From: Scleromitrula shiraiana
Lineage: Eukaryota > Ascomycota > Leotiomycetes > Helotiales > Sclerotiniaceae
Direction of reading: 5' to 3'
Assembly: GCA_028455995.1 (NCBI GenBank)
Contig: JABELC010000005.1
Coordinates: 1,426,001-1,490,000 of the forward strand
Length of the DNA stretch: 64,000 nt
Shown: positions 35,343 through 46,811 of the stretch, in pieces
Position numbering within the stretch: position 1 is the first letter of the stretch
How the letters are laid out: each line of letters starts with the position of its first letter
Notes under the pieces: generated by a model
Database searches by the model: none
Told to the model about the DNA's origin: nothing
Seen by the model: the letters and a program-made list of their open reading frames with translations, nothing else
Made by a program: the position numbers and the translations under genes

Positions 35343-35586
35343 TGTATAGAATATATTTATTTACTTCGAGTTTCAACTTAAAGTTATAAAATTATAATTA
35401 TATTTATTCAAGTTATTACTAGTATTTTTACTATCAAAATCATGATCTTTTAATTTCATTCAAGTTTTTATAAATTCTATATATAAGTTATCTAGTATTT
35501 ACAAATAATTATTGTCATTATAATTTTATTTATTATCTATTACTAGTACTATATTAATAAAACAAACTCTTTACTTTATATTTTCT
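35343..35586. other. AT-rich island left of the HNH gene
   Basis: Very AT-rich DNA with recurring words ATTCAAGTT (for example near 35408 and 35458) and ACTAGTA (near 35417 and 35543). The same words recur in the island right of the HNH gene. The composition suggests degenerated or RIP-mutated repeat DNA, but I have not computed RIP indices. Confidence 0.55.
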
Positions 35587-36927
35587 TTATGACATATAGT
35601 CACTATTCATTCTTGTTATATCTTTCTCCGGTTCCTCTGTATAATGCTTAGGATCGTCCGCACGGAGTTTGTTCCCTTCGTACGGTAGTTCTAGAGGGTT
35701 TCCTTGAAGAATGTCCGAAACAAAAGACGTCTCTCCTACTTCATCTAAGTCCAGACCCAGAACATCCTCGTCCGAATCGCCTGCAGAACTTGGTTCATAG
35801 GGAAAGGCAGCACCAGCCATGCCTATCACACGCATCAAAGCCCATTGGAGCTCAAGGAGCTTGAAACTTGGGAGGGGTTGCTTTATTGGATCGCCCGTCC
35901 TGAGTTCGAAGATTTGACCGGATTTGATAGCTTTGCCTTCCGGACAATATAGCGTTGTAATGCCGTAGTCAAATGCACCCTCATTGCGATCGAGGTCCTC
36001 GGTGGAAATAGGTGTAGTCATAAGATTCATAGTTGGTCGGATGTCGGTCTGTCTCTTCTGCCAAAAAAACTGGACTTTCAATGTGGTGTTCTCATCGGAG
36101 ATAGAAATTGGCTTTAAAGCAAATGCCCCTCGATTCCATTGAGCATGTGCCGTCTTTGACAATGTTATTCGATTATCAACTCTTTCGTCTCCTATTTCAG
36201 ATAGCCCTCTTGGAAAAATTTCCGCTTCCCAAGCAGCAACTCTCTCTTCTGACCAGAAGCTCCTCAGATGCTCCCAAAACATGTGCCTCGCCTCAAAGAT
36301 ATTCTCTTCCGAAGTCGATAGTCGGCAAAATGGGTAGATATGGGCTACTTCGATAACTGAATTGCCAGTAAGCACACAACAATGGTGGTCTCGTTCTTTA
36401 GCCTGTGATGTATAAGTTTCAAACAGTAAAACAATGTGCATTTCAAGCTTACCAGACCCGTGACTGCCTTGCTTCTATGCAACAACGGCGAACTAACAGG
36501 GGACTTTGTAGTCGTTTGATTTTCAGCAAGCGGGGGACTGCCAGGTGAATCGGTCGTCTTTTGCCTCTTAGCAAACGGGGAACCGGTTGATGATGAGCCC
36601 AAGCCTTGCTTCAACTGTGTTGTGTTTGGAGTGGAAACACGCGATGTTCCTTGATTACTTTTAGTCCCTATAAACCATTAGCAAGCAGTAAATAAAAGAA
36701 GCAGATTTCCTGTTCCATCTACAGTATAATACTATTGTAAAGACTTGTGTAGCAAAACTACGAACTATCGCAGGGGAAATGTGAGCAATGTCTATCAGGT
36801 TCTGAAGTGCCTGAAGGTCGCACACTTGACAGAAAGCCCAGAAGTATGGAGGTACATCTCCTATTTCTTCTTGGAGGACTTTTAGCAGAATGGTTCTTTC
36901 GTTGCTAGGGATATTGAAGTCCTCCAT
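35587..36927 (-). CDS. HNH-nuclease-domain protein of a fungal type
   Basis: Function unknown; the domain is found in DNA-cleaving and defence or mobile-element proteins. Exons 36723-36927, 36453-36667, 35587-36402, with introns of 55 and 50 bp; 411 residues. The start is the first ATG in frame (MEDFNIPSNERTILLKVLQE); the frame is open upstream but without an ATG. A helical N-terminus is followed by a Ser/Pro-rich linker with repeated SPPLAEN/SPLLHRS units (about 90-140). The HNH-type core begins AKERDHHCCVLTGNSVIEVA-HIYPF (about 141-165). The His pair, Cys pair and AHIYPF match the fungal HNH motif; further on is NRITLSKTAHAQWNRGAFAL, where the last motif His is expected. The C-terminus is acidic. 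The first donor (GTAGAT) is weak. The gene stands alone between two AT-rich islands. Confidence 0.72.
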
Positions 36928-38349
36928 TATTTTAGAGGTTGTATCAATGTCGAAGTCAACGCAATGAGATGTGGAGATGTGGAGATGGGGAAGGATAGTG
37001 GGGTTCGGTATAGGTGAGTGAAAATCATTCACTAGGTCGCATGGCGCATTTCCTAATGCAGAAACATCAACATGAATAATACTACTCAAGCGGGAAAAAC
37101 GTGAGAGCCGGGCAAGAATATTAAAAAAACGATTTTGATGATGATTTCAATGTATTTTTAATATTTTATGTAGTATATATATATTATTTATTTTTATTTT
37201 ATCAAATTCAATATTAAAAATTTAAAAATTTATTAATTAAATACTAGTAGTAATTTTTTTAAAATATCATTTATTAATAGAACTTTAATCTAGTAACTTT
37301 ACGTACTAGTATTTAAAAATATTGATTTTTAATGATTTTTCAAGTTGATAAGAAATTCAATTTTTTTAAATACTACTACTAGTAGTAGTACTAGTACTAG
37401 TCTGAGTACTAGTACTTGAATCTTATATCTTTCTCGACTGGCAGCCTGAGTGAGTATAAATATCATTATTTATATTTAATATATTTATTCAAGTTGAAAT
37501 AAAATTACTATTAAATTAAATTATATTAATACTAGTAATATTTTTTATTATACTATTAAGTTACTACTAGTAGTAGAGTATTTATTAATTTGATTCAAGT
37601 TTATAAATTCAACTTGCCAGTGATATCATCATGTACTAGTAACTTCAAGTTGAAAATTTTATATTGATATTCAAAAAACAATAAATAATTGATATATATT
37701 TTTATTACGCAAATAAATTTGAAATATATTTTTTAATATTAAAAATATAAGTAATTTAAGATATATTCAAGATTAAATGTCGACATTCAAGTTGAATATC
37801 TAGTACTAGTACTAGTATCTGTTCTAAAATTACAGAGATTGATTTACTGCAACCAATAATCAAAGACGCCAAGAACTCCGAGCTCCTCAATATATTGGCA
37901 GCGAACCATTGGGGAAACGCGCTAGGAAAGGGGGAGGGGAGATAGAGTTCAAATATTTTGGTGGGTTGGATTGGTATTTTTATGTGGGAGTCTGGATGGG
38001 GATGACTTGGAAATATATACAATAATTAATTGTCCGACTTAGATGGGCATGGGATGGCATGTTGATTTGATGGTGGCCAAGGTAACTTGATGTTGTGTTA
38101 TGTCGTGTGGCTTGTGCATATATATATATATATATATATAGCTATACGAGGGTTTGTTGTTTACTCTGGCCCTTTTTTTCATTCTCTCACACATTCTTCT
38201 ACTCTACTCTCTTTTACTCTCTTTTGGTCTACTACAGTGTCTATTGCTACTGTATCATCTTGAAAAATTATAAATTTAATCTGCAAGTTTAGTTTTGCAA
38301 GTCTGCAACACGAAGATTTTTTACAATCCATACATATATAATATTCAAA
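36928..38349. other. Gene-free stretch containing an AT-rich island
   Basis: From about 37120 to 37850 the DNA is extremely AT-rich and contains tandem and scattered ACTAGTA/CTAGTAC words (cluster at 37370-37412; again at 37798-37816) and ATTCAAGTT words (near 37337, 37487, 37583, 37641, 37786). After 37850 normal composition returns, leading into the promoter of the GPI protein gene, which holds a (TA)n run at 38117-38140. Confidence 0.55.
38117..38140. repeat. (TA)n dinucleotide repeat
   Basis: Twelve or so TA units about 210 bp upstream of the GPI-anchored protein start codon. Confidence 0.85.
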
Positions 38350-39027
38350 ATGCAGCTCTCTACATTCCTTCCTCTTACTCTCACTCTACTCTTCTCCTTC
38401 GCAACAGCTCAGACTACTGCTCAGACTACTGCTGTTACTGCTCCTGGTACGGGCACCTGTGCTGGTCAAAACGTTCTTGACACTTGCTTGGGTAGTACAC
38501 AAGCTATTGCCAATGCATGTCAATCCAACGATTACAACTGTTTATGCTCAAGATGGAATGATGTCTTAACGTACGTATCTCTGCTCTCTTTCATCTTCCC
38601 CATTCTACCTTCAATCCCTACATAGAGTACATCTGCATATTGTATATCATGTATTATATATCATGCTAACACATCACCTCAACCAAATAGTTGCTTCAAC
38701 GAGTGTCCCAACGATCCACGTTATGGATCCACTCTCTCAAGCAAACAAGCCTACTGCTCCAACGCCTCAATCTACTCCACCACATCTTCATCGGCCATTT
38801 CCCGCGACCCATCTACCTCGGCCTCAGCAGCTGCCAAGTCAACAAAGGCAGCAACCGACGCTGGATCGGCAGCAACAACAAAGGCATCGGGATTCGTACA
38901 AACTGGAACAGCAACGGCGACTGGGTCAGCTGCTAGCGCTAGTGGAAGTAGTGGTGCTCAGAGAGTAGTTATGGGCGCTGGCGGTGTGTTGGGCTTGGTG
39001 GCTGGTGTTGCCGGTTGGTTGTTGTAG
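38350..39027 (+). CDS. GPI-anchored cysteine-rich cell-surface protein (CFEM-like)
   Basis: Probable cell-wall or plasma-membrane protein. Exons 38350-38570 and 38691-39027, with a 120-bp intron (GTACGT...ATAG); 185 residues. A clear signal peptide (MQLSTFLPLTLTLLFSFATA) precedes the mature chain. Eight cysteines follow within about 75 residues: GTCAGQ, DTCLG, NACQS, YNCLCSRW, then TCFNECP and AYCSN across the splice. The spacing recalls CFEM and related eight-Cys domains but is not a textbook CFEM. A Ser/Thr/Ala-rich stalk comes next, then a small-residue omega region (ASGSSGAQ) and a hydrophobic C-terminus, VVMGAGGVLGLVAGVAGWLL, as GPI anchoring requires. Related proteins can bind haem or act at the host surface, but neither is shown here. 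The neighbouring gene on the same strand encodes a metabolic enzyme. Confidence 0.85.
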
Positions 39028-39937
39028 GTTGGAAATGGGGAACAGATTGATTGGGAATTGGATTTTGATATGGTTCGATTGAGCGATGGATCGATGATGT
39101 TATTTGAGTTGAGCGATGCTGATGAATGGATGGGAATGTGGGAGGTAGCTTTTGTTTGCAGGGAGGAAAGGCCTTTAATGAATGATAACTTCACGTTTAT
39201 GAGAAAGTTGTTTTCTTCTTCTTCGGATATGGATTGGATTTAATATGGTTATGTGTGTAGAACTGATTGAAAATATATATACGATATTGATATTATGTCT
39301 GAATGAACTTTCTCTCAATCTCTCTATCTACAGCAAACAATCAGCTTTCCACATTCATGGTGGCTTGAAGGGGAGACATCTTAAGATTTTCTTCAACAAT
39401 ATATGCGTGATATATGATATGATATGATATGATATGAACTGTTCTATTTCGATCTCCTATTGAGACGTTTACTGCTTCGTTTCTGATGGGTAATACAATA
39501 GTTATCAATCTTAAACACTTTCTTCCTTGATGAAAATGCTGAATATTCACAGATCGGTAGAGATTTGAGGGGGTCCACATACTAAGTATCCCGGTACTGC
39601 ACAAAACCATCTCGCTCCGAATAATCTAATTCCTATTTGTTGTAACTCCCAATCGAGAAAGTATACAAATGATGAATAAATTAGATATCAGGACAGTATG
39701 AGGACAGTTCGAATATCTGAATCATTTTAGCTCGAGTCTTGCTGACATAATGTTTGCAAATGTGATGTCATGTTGTTTCTTTTTGCCGCAGAATACAACA
39801 AACTGATTCGAAGAAACATTCGCATAACCTCACTCCTTATACAAGGTATAAAATTGTACAGTTATCACCAACCCATTGAATCCCTATTTCGACTTCTATC
39901 TCTATCATCATAATATTGAGACCTCGAATCATTAACA
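39028..39937. other. Gene-free stretch, 0.9 kb
   Basis: 3' flank of the GPI protein gene and promoter of the Fe-ADH gene. A short GATAT-type repeat (ATATGATATG units) lies at about 39411-39436. Nothing else is seen. Confidence 0.5.
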
Positions 39938-41255
39938 ATGGATACTTCAAATGAAACTTATATCCCCGTATTCCCAGAGGAATCCAAACCCCACATCTCT
40001 ATCGGTCTCCCTTTCTCTGAAGCATGTGCTCACCACATCACCAACACATTTCATTGCTCCAAAGTCTACCTTATCGTATCCAAATCGATTGCCAAAACTC
40101 CCAATTATCATAACCTGAAAAGAGCTCTAGGTAGTAAATTGGTTGGCGTTAGATATGGTATTAGGCCTCATACACCATGGGATGATATTCTGGAAATTGT
40201 ACATGAGATGAGGGAATATCAAGCAGATAGTATTGTTACGTTGGGAGCAGGTTCATTGACCGATGGGGCGAAAGTAATCTCATTTGTATGTTCCCTGCCC
40301 TCTTGTTTTAGCAATGCGTTCTTCCCCCCTTCCATATCTTTAGCCAACAACCCAAACATAGGCCCTGGCAAATGACGTATCTACACCATCAGGGCTCTCT
40401 GGCCTCTCCGCAACAGCGGCAACTCCAAATCTAAAACCTTGTCAACTTCCCATTATCAATATCCCAACTTCCTTATCAGGCGGCGAATATTCCTCATCTG
40501 CGGGAGCAACAAATACTCGGACTAATCAAAAAGTATCCTTCAATGATCCATCTATGAGTTCATCACTTATCATTCTCTCGCCTTCTCTCTGCACATCTAC
40601 GCCCCAGAAGGTCTGGCTCAGTAGTGGCATTCGTGCTGTGGACCATTGTATTGAAGGACTTTGTTCGCTAGATGAAAGGGTTACCGAGGATTCTGATGCA
40701 AAGTTTATGAAGGGGTTGAAGCTTTTGGTACCGAGTCTATTAGTTACAGGAAAGCAGCCAAAAGATGAGGACGCAAGAGAGAAGGCGATGTGGGGAGTAG
40801 TGGAAGCATTGAGAGCGTTGAAAGAAGGTATTCCTATGGGAGGAAGTCATGGGATGGGTCATCAGTTGGGTCCATTGGGGGTGGGCCATGGTGAGACGAG
40901 TTGTGTTCTGCTACCTGGAGTGTTGAAATTTAATGCCAGACATGGCAAGAGCGATGATCGCGTTATGAAGGGACAGAAACTGGTTCTAGATACTTTGTGG
41001 GGAGAGGATACAGTAAGAGAGGTGCTTGAGAAGAGGGGATTAGTGAGGGAGAAGGCGGATGCGGGAGATGTGGTGGATGCGATTGTTAGTGAGCTTGGCT
41101 TGCCGAGGACGTTGAAAGACGTAGGTGTTGGGAAGGAGAAATTTGATGCCCTGGCAGAGAATTGTTTGAAAGATAGATGGTTGCCTACTAATGCTGTGCC
41201 ATTGACCAGAAAGGAGCAGGTTTTGGAGATATTAGAAATGGTTGCTGGCTCATAG
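39938..41255 (+). CDS. Iron-containing alcohol dehydrogenase family, maleylacetate reductase-like
   Basis: Predicted NAD(P)H-dependent oxidoreductase. In the maleylacetate reductase branch it reduces maleylacetate to 3-oxoadipate in aromatic-ring breakdown. Exons 39938-40285 and 40362-41255, with a 76-bp intron; 413 residues. The N-terminal domain has YLIVSKSIAKTPNY and the nucleotide-binding loop SIVTLGAGSLTDGAK (about 98-112), then ALANDV and INIPTSLSGGEYSSSAG. The metal-binding domain has GIRAVDHCIEG (Asp210, His211), MGGSHGMGHQLGPLGVGHGE (His279, His283, His292) and LLPGVLKFN. The lone Asp plus three His set matches the Fe-ADH fold. Orthology to maleylacetate reductase rather than another Fe-ADH is from motif likeness only, and no ring-cleavage dioxygenase gene lies nearby. 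Confidence 0.87.
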
Positions 41256-43291
41256 AACGAGTTTCAATACTATATTCTTAATCGGGAGTTTATTTGATCA
41301 GTTTTATGGATTATAGATAGATATATGAAGTGTCTACTTGTGCTGCTGATATAATTAGCAATCGAGACAATCGTAGCACTTTCAATATTTCGAATTAGAC
41401 GATCCTCTTCTTCTCACCTTGACCCACGAAAGTCTAATCCCTTTGCAACGGTTATCTCAGCTACAAAAGTATTACAAGTAGATATATATTGAAATAAAAT
41501 AATAGGCAGTGGTCAAATTATTTAGTGATGAAATCTTTAGCTTACTATGTGTGATTTAATAATTAAATGACCACTTCAACACTAACCCTTTTATAGCAAG
41601 GTTCATAACCGCAGCACAGTAGTAATATATGAAGAGTTTAATGAACTATTGAACTGTGGTTTGTTATTTGTGGTTAGTAGTTGGTTGACTGTTATAGTTA
41701 GGTTCCCCTTTCCTGTCGACCTAGGATTGTTAGACTGTTGACCTAGCTGATGATTAGCTGATTTTCATCAAGGTTTTGAGAGGACTTGAAGGGACAGCTT
41801 GACCACTGCGTCGTATACCTGTGTTTTGGTTGTTTGTATGGAGTTTAGAATCATTCAAATATGTGGGTTTGGGTTAACTGATAATGCGATAAATTTATTC
41901 ATGGTATGGCGATGGTTACCTACGTATGTAGTGAATTGAAGTTTTGATGCTGGAAATTGAATGTGATAGGTAGCTTGGCGAAATTGTCACTTGTACAGAC
42001 AACAGTACCTAGATAAGCTTTGATTTTGGGACTGGCTACTCGAACGGAAAGTGGAGGTTATCACTGCAATGCAGTAATCTTTTGCGCCCATTCAAACTCT
42101 CATGCTTTAAGTCATTATTTCTTAGGCGCCTGTACAATCGTAGTTCCAGTCTTTCTTACAGACATCTTTGGTATCTACGAGTTCACTTTCTGTCTGCCTT
42201 GAGTAGAATAATCTTGTGCGCCTTTTCAAATGTGTAGTCTTTCACACGAACTCAACTTGACAATTTTCCTCGTAACGTCAAATTATCCATTGTCTAATAG
42301 AAGCTACCGAGCGCCGTAGGTGATTAGTTTAATTGTCGGTAATGTACAACTTTCAACTTGAACCATTAAACGAAGATTGCTAATCGACAGTCAGTTCAAG
42401 TTGTATTATCAATTCAAATTTTCCATAGTTATATCAAAAAAGTACCCTTCTTAAAGAAACCTGTTTCCTTCTTCTTTACACAATATTAGATATCAACTCG
42501 GGTGAACGTCATGGGAATTCGGACAACTGAGAGGAGACTATCTACCTCAATTTGCAACACTGCGTTAGTCAGTTATCCACTTCAATGATCAAGCTTTGAA
42601 GCTATATCTGATTTTCGAGAATCAGGATTAGGGACTAATGTACCCTTGTTGACCTTAATCCTTTTCCAACATTCTACTTATCCAATCATGGATTTCATAA
42701 GCAGAGGTATTAATACAGGACAAAACGTCAACAAGAGGAACCGTATGTAGCACTTCGGATTTCCGAATTCACCTACTAGTATCTCTGTTCCTTGTAAGCT
42801 CGGGGGGATATCAGCTCACTTATCTTTACACCGTTCATGCTGACTATAAGAAAGCCTGACGCTAGTTCTGTCAGAGTCGTATTACTCTAGAGACTGTGAT
42901 AAATTTGCACTTTGTAGTCATATGGACGTACATTCTTAGAAACTAAGCAGCACACTTGGATGTGTCAGCTAGAATATCATATCTTGTTCTAAGACTTTAC
43001 AGTAAATCTCAAAGTGTTCAGCTTGGAGACAGCCTTGTAGGATTGGGCATAGAAAAAGATTGTAATATGTGAAGAGATAGCAAGAAAGAATAATATTATG
43101 ACTGCGCAACTTTGTATTTCGCAAAAAACAACGTCGTCATAAGTCGTAACTCGTAACCATGTAACTAAATATCATCATGGAGATCTTTCTTGAAAATATT
43201 CCTATAATATCACTCGAGCACCACATCTGTCCCAATCGTAATCATATCTCCCCTCAAGCCGAAGCAGCCTCTCGAGCGTTCTCTTTCAGAA
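41256..43291. other. Gene-free stretch, 2.0 kb
   Basis: Convergent interval between the Fe-ADH and tubby-like genes. It is AT-rich, with isolated TTCAAGTT/AACTTGAA words near 42350-42420. No gene, RNA or tandem repeat is supported. Confidence 0.5.
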
Positions 43292-43996
43292 TCACTCTTT
43301 CTTCGCACTTCCCGGTCTCGCAAATGCCGCTCCAACCAACGAAAGTATGCTCGTCGACCTCACAACCATACAATACAGCAACGTCATACCCACCACAATA
43401 ACCTCTTCCTTAAACGCCTCGTTCGTCGTAGCCACCGGGCCAATAAATTCAATCTTCCCCACGTTCGTGAGAGACAATGTATTTGCCGAGAATTTCGCAA
43501 CGGGCATTTGATTCGTATCTAGACAGATAAAATCCCAGTTTTTGAATCCGCTGGTGCTGGTCCATGTCATGGTTACGGGTTCGCTGGGAGTGAGACTGGG
43601 AAATGTATACGATAGGTGTGTATATTCGGTCTTGAAACGTTTCATGGCTTTGATCGTTGTAGCTCGACCTTGGATCTCGCAGTCTGCGTCGATGGATATT
43701 GCATGAATTGTCCCGGTGCCGAAGGTTGAGTCATCTTTGACGCGCTTGTAGACGAGGTTGGGTTTGAAACTTTTGTACTTTACAATGTAAATAGGTTTTG
43801 GTTTTGGTTTTGTTTTAATCTTTCCATCTAATGTTGATGGTTTTGGAGTGGTGTCTTGTGATGAGGTGATTATGGATTTAAACTTTGACCATGAGAAGTC
43901 TACATTGAGAGTCTGAACTTCTGATTCTAAGAGTTGGTCTTCGTTCTGGGAGGAGAGACCCTGGGGTATCGAGGAGCTTTCGGCGGAAGTGTCCAT
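43292..43996 (-). CDS. Tubby C-terminal-like (LOR-type) domain protein
   Basis: Function unknown; fungal members of this beta-barrel fold are small cytosolic or membrane-associated proteins. Starting at the ATG at 43996 (MDTSAESSSIPQGLSS) gives 234 residues. Domain evidence: LNVDFSWSKFKS, IYIVKYKSFKPNLVYKRVKD, then GTGTIHAISIDADCEIQGR, EPVTMTWTSTSGFKNWDFIC, MPVAKFSANTLSLTNVGKIE, and the final buried-helix segment EEVIVVGMTLLYCMVVRSTS before SLVGAAFARPG. Alternating strands, the WDF box and a hydrophobic C-terminal helix are characteristic. An earlier in-frame ATG at 44146 would add 50 residues including a hydrophobic stretch (ALTYFQLSGAGYICMWLMIN) that could be a membrane anchor; I prefer the shorter form because the family usually begins near the beta-barrel. 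Confidence 0.82.
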   Translation of the reverse strand: MDTSAESSSIPQGLSSQNEDQLLESEVQTLNVDFSWSKFKSIITSSQDTTPKPSTLDGKIKTKPKPKPIYIVKYKSFKPNLVYKRVKDDSTFGTGTIHAISIDADCEIQGRATTIKAMKRFKTEYTHLSYTFPSLTPSEPVTMTWTSTSGFKNWDFICLDTNQMPVAKFSANTLSLTNVGKIEFIGPVATTNEAFKEEVIVVGMTLLYCMVVRSTSILSLVGAAFARPGSAKKE

Positions 43997-44146
43997 CTTC
44001 AGAATTGTTTTGATCTTGTGAGTTTGAGCAGTAGAGGTTTTGGGTTGATTTATCTTATGCTTATTGTAGAAATTGATCATTAACCACATACATATATATC
44101 CAGCTCCCGATAGCTGAAAGTACGTCAATGCAGTCATCTCACTCAT

Positions 44147-44928
44147 AACTCTTCTATGATATACATCTCCTTTCTAGAATAGGCTGACTTGTCTGCCGAT
44201 TACCATCTTGGCACCTCTTAGCCCCACTAAGCCCCTTCGCTTGTTACACTACCAAGGATTTCACGACTAATTGTACGTACAAATAGATGTATAGTATGTG
44301 CGTAAATTCTCATGTCAGCATTCCTGAATAACCTCATCCGTTGGGGCGATATACTCCTCGTATTTTTATAACATTCCAGATCTTTAATCGCAGCTTTTAT
44401 ACAAATTTCCCATACTTGATACCCCCCCCTGGTATCATAAATATTTCATTCGATAGGTGTCCCCGAAGGATTCTTGTTAGAACGTTGAGGGGCCAACATT
44501 TTGGGAAGAGGCTTGACTAGTATTGGCAGATAAAGTTATTAGATTGAACAATCTGGTCCGTCCCATTCGCAAATCCGGCCGATTTATCAATGGGAGAGCG
44601 TATACGAATCGGCCGGCCCATTGACTAATTGGGCCATTTTGAAGATGTATTTTTTTTATAAAATCAATTAGTTGATCATTGAAGTTATTGTATATGATTA
44701 ACTATAAATGAGCTATTATTATATCATGAATAGTTGATGGATAGTCTGTATTGATATGTTAGAATAGTAGTGGAATGTGAATGAATGTAGAGCCGATTAA
44801 TAAATCGGTCGACTCATTCGTATAGAACCTTGGATTGACCAATGGGGTAGGCCGATTCGTCAATGGGAGGGCTGATTCATGAATCGGACGTACCATATCC
44901 ACTGCTTAAAAGCTTTTATACTGGAAGC
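44147..44928. other. Gene-free stretch containing an inverted-repeat element
   Basis: Promoter of the tubby-like gene and 3' flank of the second F-box gene. The right half is occupied by the MITE-like element described separately. Confidence 0.5.
44549..44905. mobile_element. MITE-like element with imperfect terminal inverted repeats
   Basis: The left end (CTGGTCCGTCCCATTCGCAA at about 44552) is the imperfect reverse complement of the right end (GGACGTACCAT at about 44886-44896, with GATTCATGAATC before it). Both arms carry GGCCGATTxxTCAATGGGAG in the same orientation and their own small palindromes (for example CGAATCGGCCGGCCCATTG), so each arm can fold. The roughly 150-bp centre is AT-rich without a frame. 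A non-coding 350-bp body with complementary ends is what a miniature inverted-repeat transposable element looks like. No target-site duplication could be fixed by eye. Confidence 0.5.
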
Positions 44929-46058
44929 TCAGATTCCCAATTTCTTCCAAATATCCTCCCATTGAATCACCCACAGCCACTGATTATCTAATTGTGCATA
45001 CTCTTTCGTTGCCTTCCAGGTATGTCCACTAGGATAGCTCTCTTTGAACTCTACCCCAATACTATCTACGCCCATGCTTCGATCATCGAAATTATCATAT
45101 ACCTCCAATCTTCGATCGTCGGTAAGGATGATATTCGCAACTCTACAACGGGTACAGACATTAGGTCTCTCTCGGGCAATATATGGGTACATGATTCCCC
45201 GGTAGCGCCTCGCATCCTCGAGATCCGAGTCGCGGCTCGCCTTCACCTTCCTTATGAGAGCCTCGTCTACAATAAAAGCGGGAGTCAGTAATATTCTATT
45301 ATGGCGTTGTTTGGGAAAGGTAGAATAGAAATAAAATTAAAGGATCGAAAATGCTTACCCTGCTTCTGAGTTGTGGACCAATGTGTACCGATAGAAAGTT
45401 CTAAAACAGACGTTAAAAAATCCGTAATAATCTCAGCCTGGCGTAGCGGCAGGTCCTCCGATGACTGGATTTGCTCCTCAAACGAGCATGTATTCCAATC
45501 CTTATAGAGTAACAGCTTAACGCAGCCATCGCACTTGGACCTCCCTTCAGGCCTGAGAATTGGCTCATCCCAAAGAAGATCTATTAGCGAACCATGCCAC
45601 TCAATATTACTTCTATCACCGATCCAAATACCGTGGGTTGGGAAAATAGACTTCCCATCTACGGACACCCTATCTCCGAGTGAGATCGGCTCTGGTGCCC
45701 ATCCCAGGATATGAGAATAGGCCATCGTCTCTGGGAACTCCAGGTATACACGGTTGACTCTAGAGGAGGCAACACGCGCTACGACTCGAGAAACTGGGTC
45801 GAGTTCCTCGAGGATCATGAGCAGTAACGTATCTGGTAGCGAGCTCAACCAATCTGGTCTTGGCTCAGTCAGTTAAGGTAGAATTGTACAACTTGAACAA
45901 GGTGCATAGGAAGCGAGGAGTATGAGACGAGAAGCCCACGAGAAAGGATACAAAATCGGGAAAACTTACCCTCTGTTGGCGAAGATTGAGAGGGTCATCA
46001 CGACATCTTCGAAAAGGAAGTCATCCTGGGGACTTCGTTTTATGTATGTAGGATACAT
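44929..46058 (-). CDS. F-box domain protein, short type
   Basis: Possible SCF adaptor. Exons 45970-46058, 45359-45858, 44929-45266; introns of 111 and 92 bp; 308 residues. Exon 1 (MYPTYIKRSPQDDFLFEDVV) was found upstream because the F-box frame has no ATG. Only the acceptor at 45859/45858 keeps the phase, giving GPDWLSSLPDTLLLMILEEL, an F-box N-terminus with the right spacing. LDPVSRVVARVASSRVNRVY completes the box. The remainder has no repeats; it carries DGCVKLLLYKDWNTCSF, then NVCTRCRVANIILTDDRRLE, with a CxxC pair, and a final WLWVIQWEDIWKKLG. It resembles the large class of lineage-specific fungal F-box proteins of unknown targets. MITE-like elements lie on both sides. Confidence 0.75.
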
Positions 46059-46781
46059 GATGTGTGAATTTACGGATATATTTTTCGTAAATTAATATAT
46101 TTTTGATAAATTAACAAATTTTTGGTAAATTGAAATATTTAAAGATGGTGGTATTTTCAATTTCTAAATGATGTTCTTATGTAGAAGGTAATACTAAAGA
46201 AAGAAAACTTCAGGGGAAGTTGAGGGGGAATGTATAGATATTGAATAAATTAAGTATCAATTAAGTATTGACTAATTATGAACTGGTTGTGATATCTAGA
46301 CTGGCTTCTAACCATTAATCTATGACGATAACTTCATGCTTGGAAAGTTCTAAGAAACTAATATAGTTACATTGAATCTAGATGAACTTTTTCTTTACAT
46401 CTAAAATGTTGGAGCTCTAGTCAACTAGAAAGCAAACTAAACGAGTAATGCCAACATACTCACACCACTCATAAATGTGCGAACTATTCTATACATCTAC
46501 CCAAGTGGAGCTTACGAGACATTAACATTAAGTGTAATGGACTTCTTAAGCTTTAAAAGGATTTCAAGCTCCTTCTCTAGACAAAAGTCCATAGTTTTTC
46601 CTCTCATCCCAGGATAGTCTCGAACGGCACTCAGCTCGTATTGATAAGCTCATGCGCAAACTGTTTATCTTGATTTACAAGATTAAATCTTGGACATTAT
46701 TTTAATCACTTCAAGTTGCTCGAAATAATGATATGTTTGAAATCCTAAATGTTGACCAACCCAGATTCTTACGGATAGTTT

Positions 46782-46797
46782 GGGGGGGGGGGGGGGG
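46782..46797. repeat. 16-base G run
   Basis: A homopolymer of about 16 G immediately left of the second inverted-repeat element. Its exact length is uncertain in any sequencing method. Confidence 0.85.
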
Positions 46798-46811
46798 TTA
46801 CTATGATTGTT

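Larger units (their letters stand above)
33945..35586. other. Gene-free convergent interval, 1.6 kb
   Basis: Between the 3' ends of the HECT ligase and HNH genes. It includes a 16-T run near 34016-34031, the tetranucleotide array described separately, and, from about 35341, an AT-rich block leading into the HNH gene. Confidence 0.55.

Noticed and set aside
35089..35376. Frame encoding repeated FIYLFIYL
   Set aside because: Produced by the (AAAT)n array, whose period keeps one frame open.
38350..41255. Secondary-metabolite or aromatic-degradation cluster around the Fe-ADH gene
   Set aside because: No dioxygenase, P450, synthase, transporter or regulator gene lies nearby.
44147..46058. tubby-like and F-box genes as a toxin/antidote-type pair
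   Set aside because: They are adjacent, but nothing in either sequence suggests such a function; separate promoters and a mobile element lie between them.
46782..46797. G run as a G-quadruplex regulatory element
   Set aside because: An isolated homopolymer in non-coding DNA with no gene close by; may also be of uncertain length.
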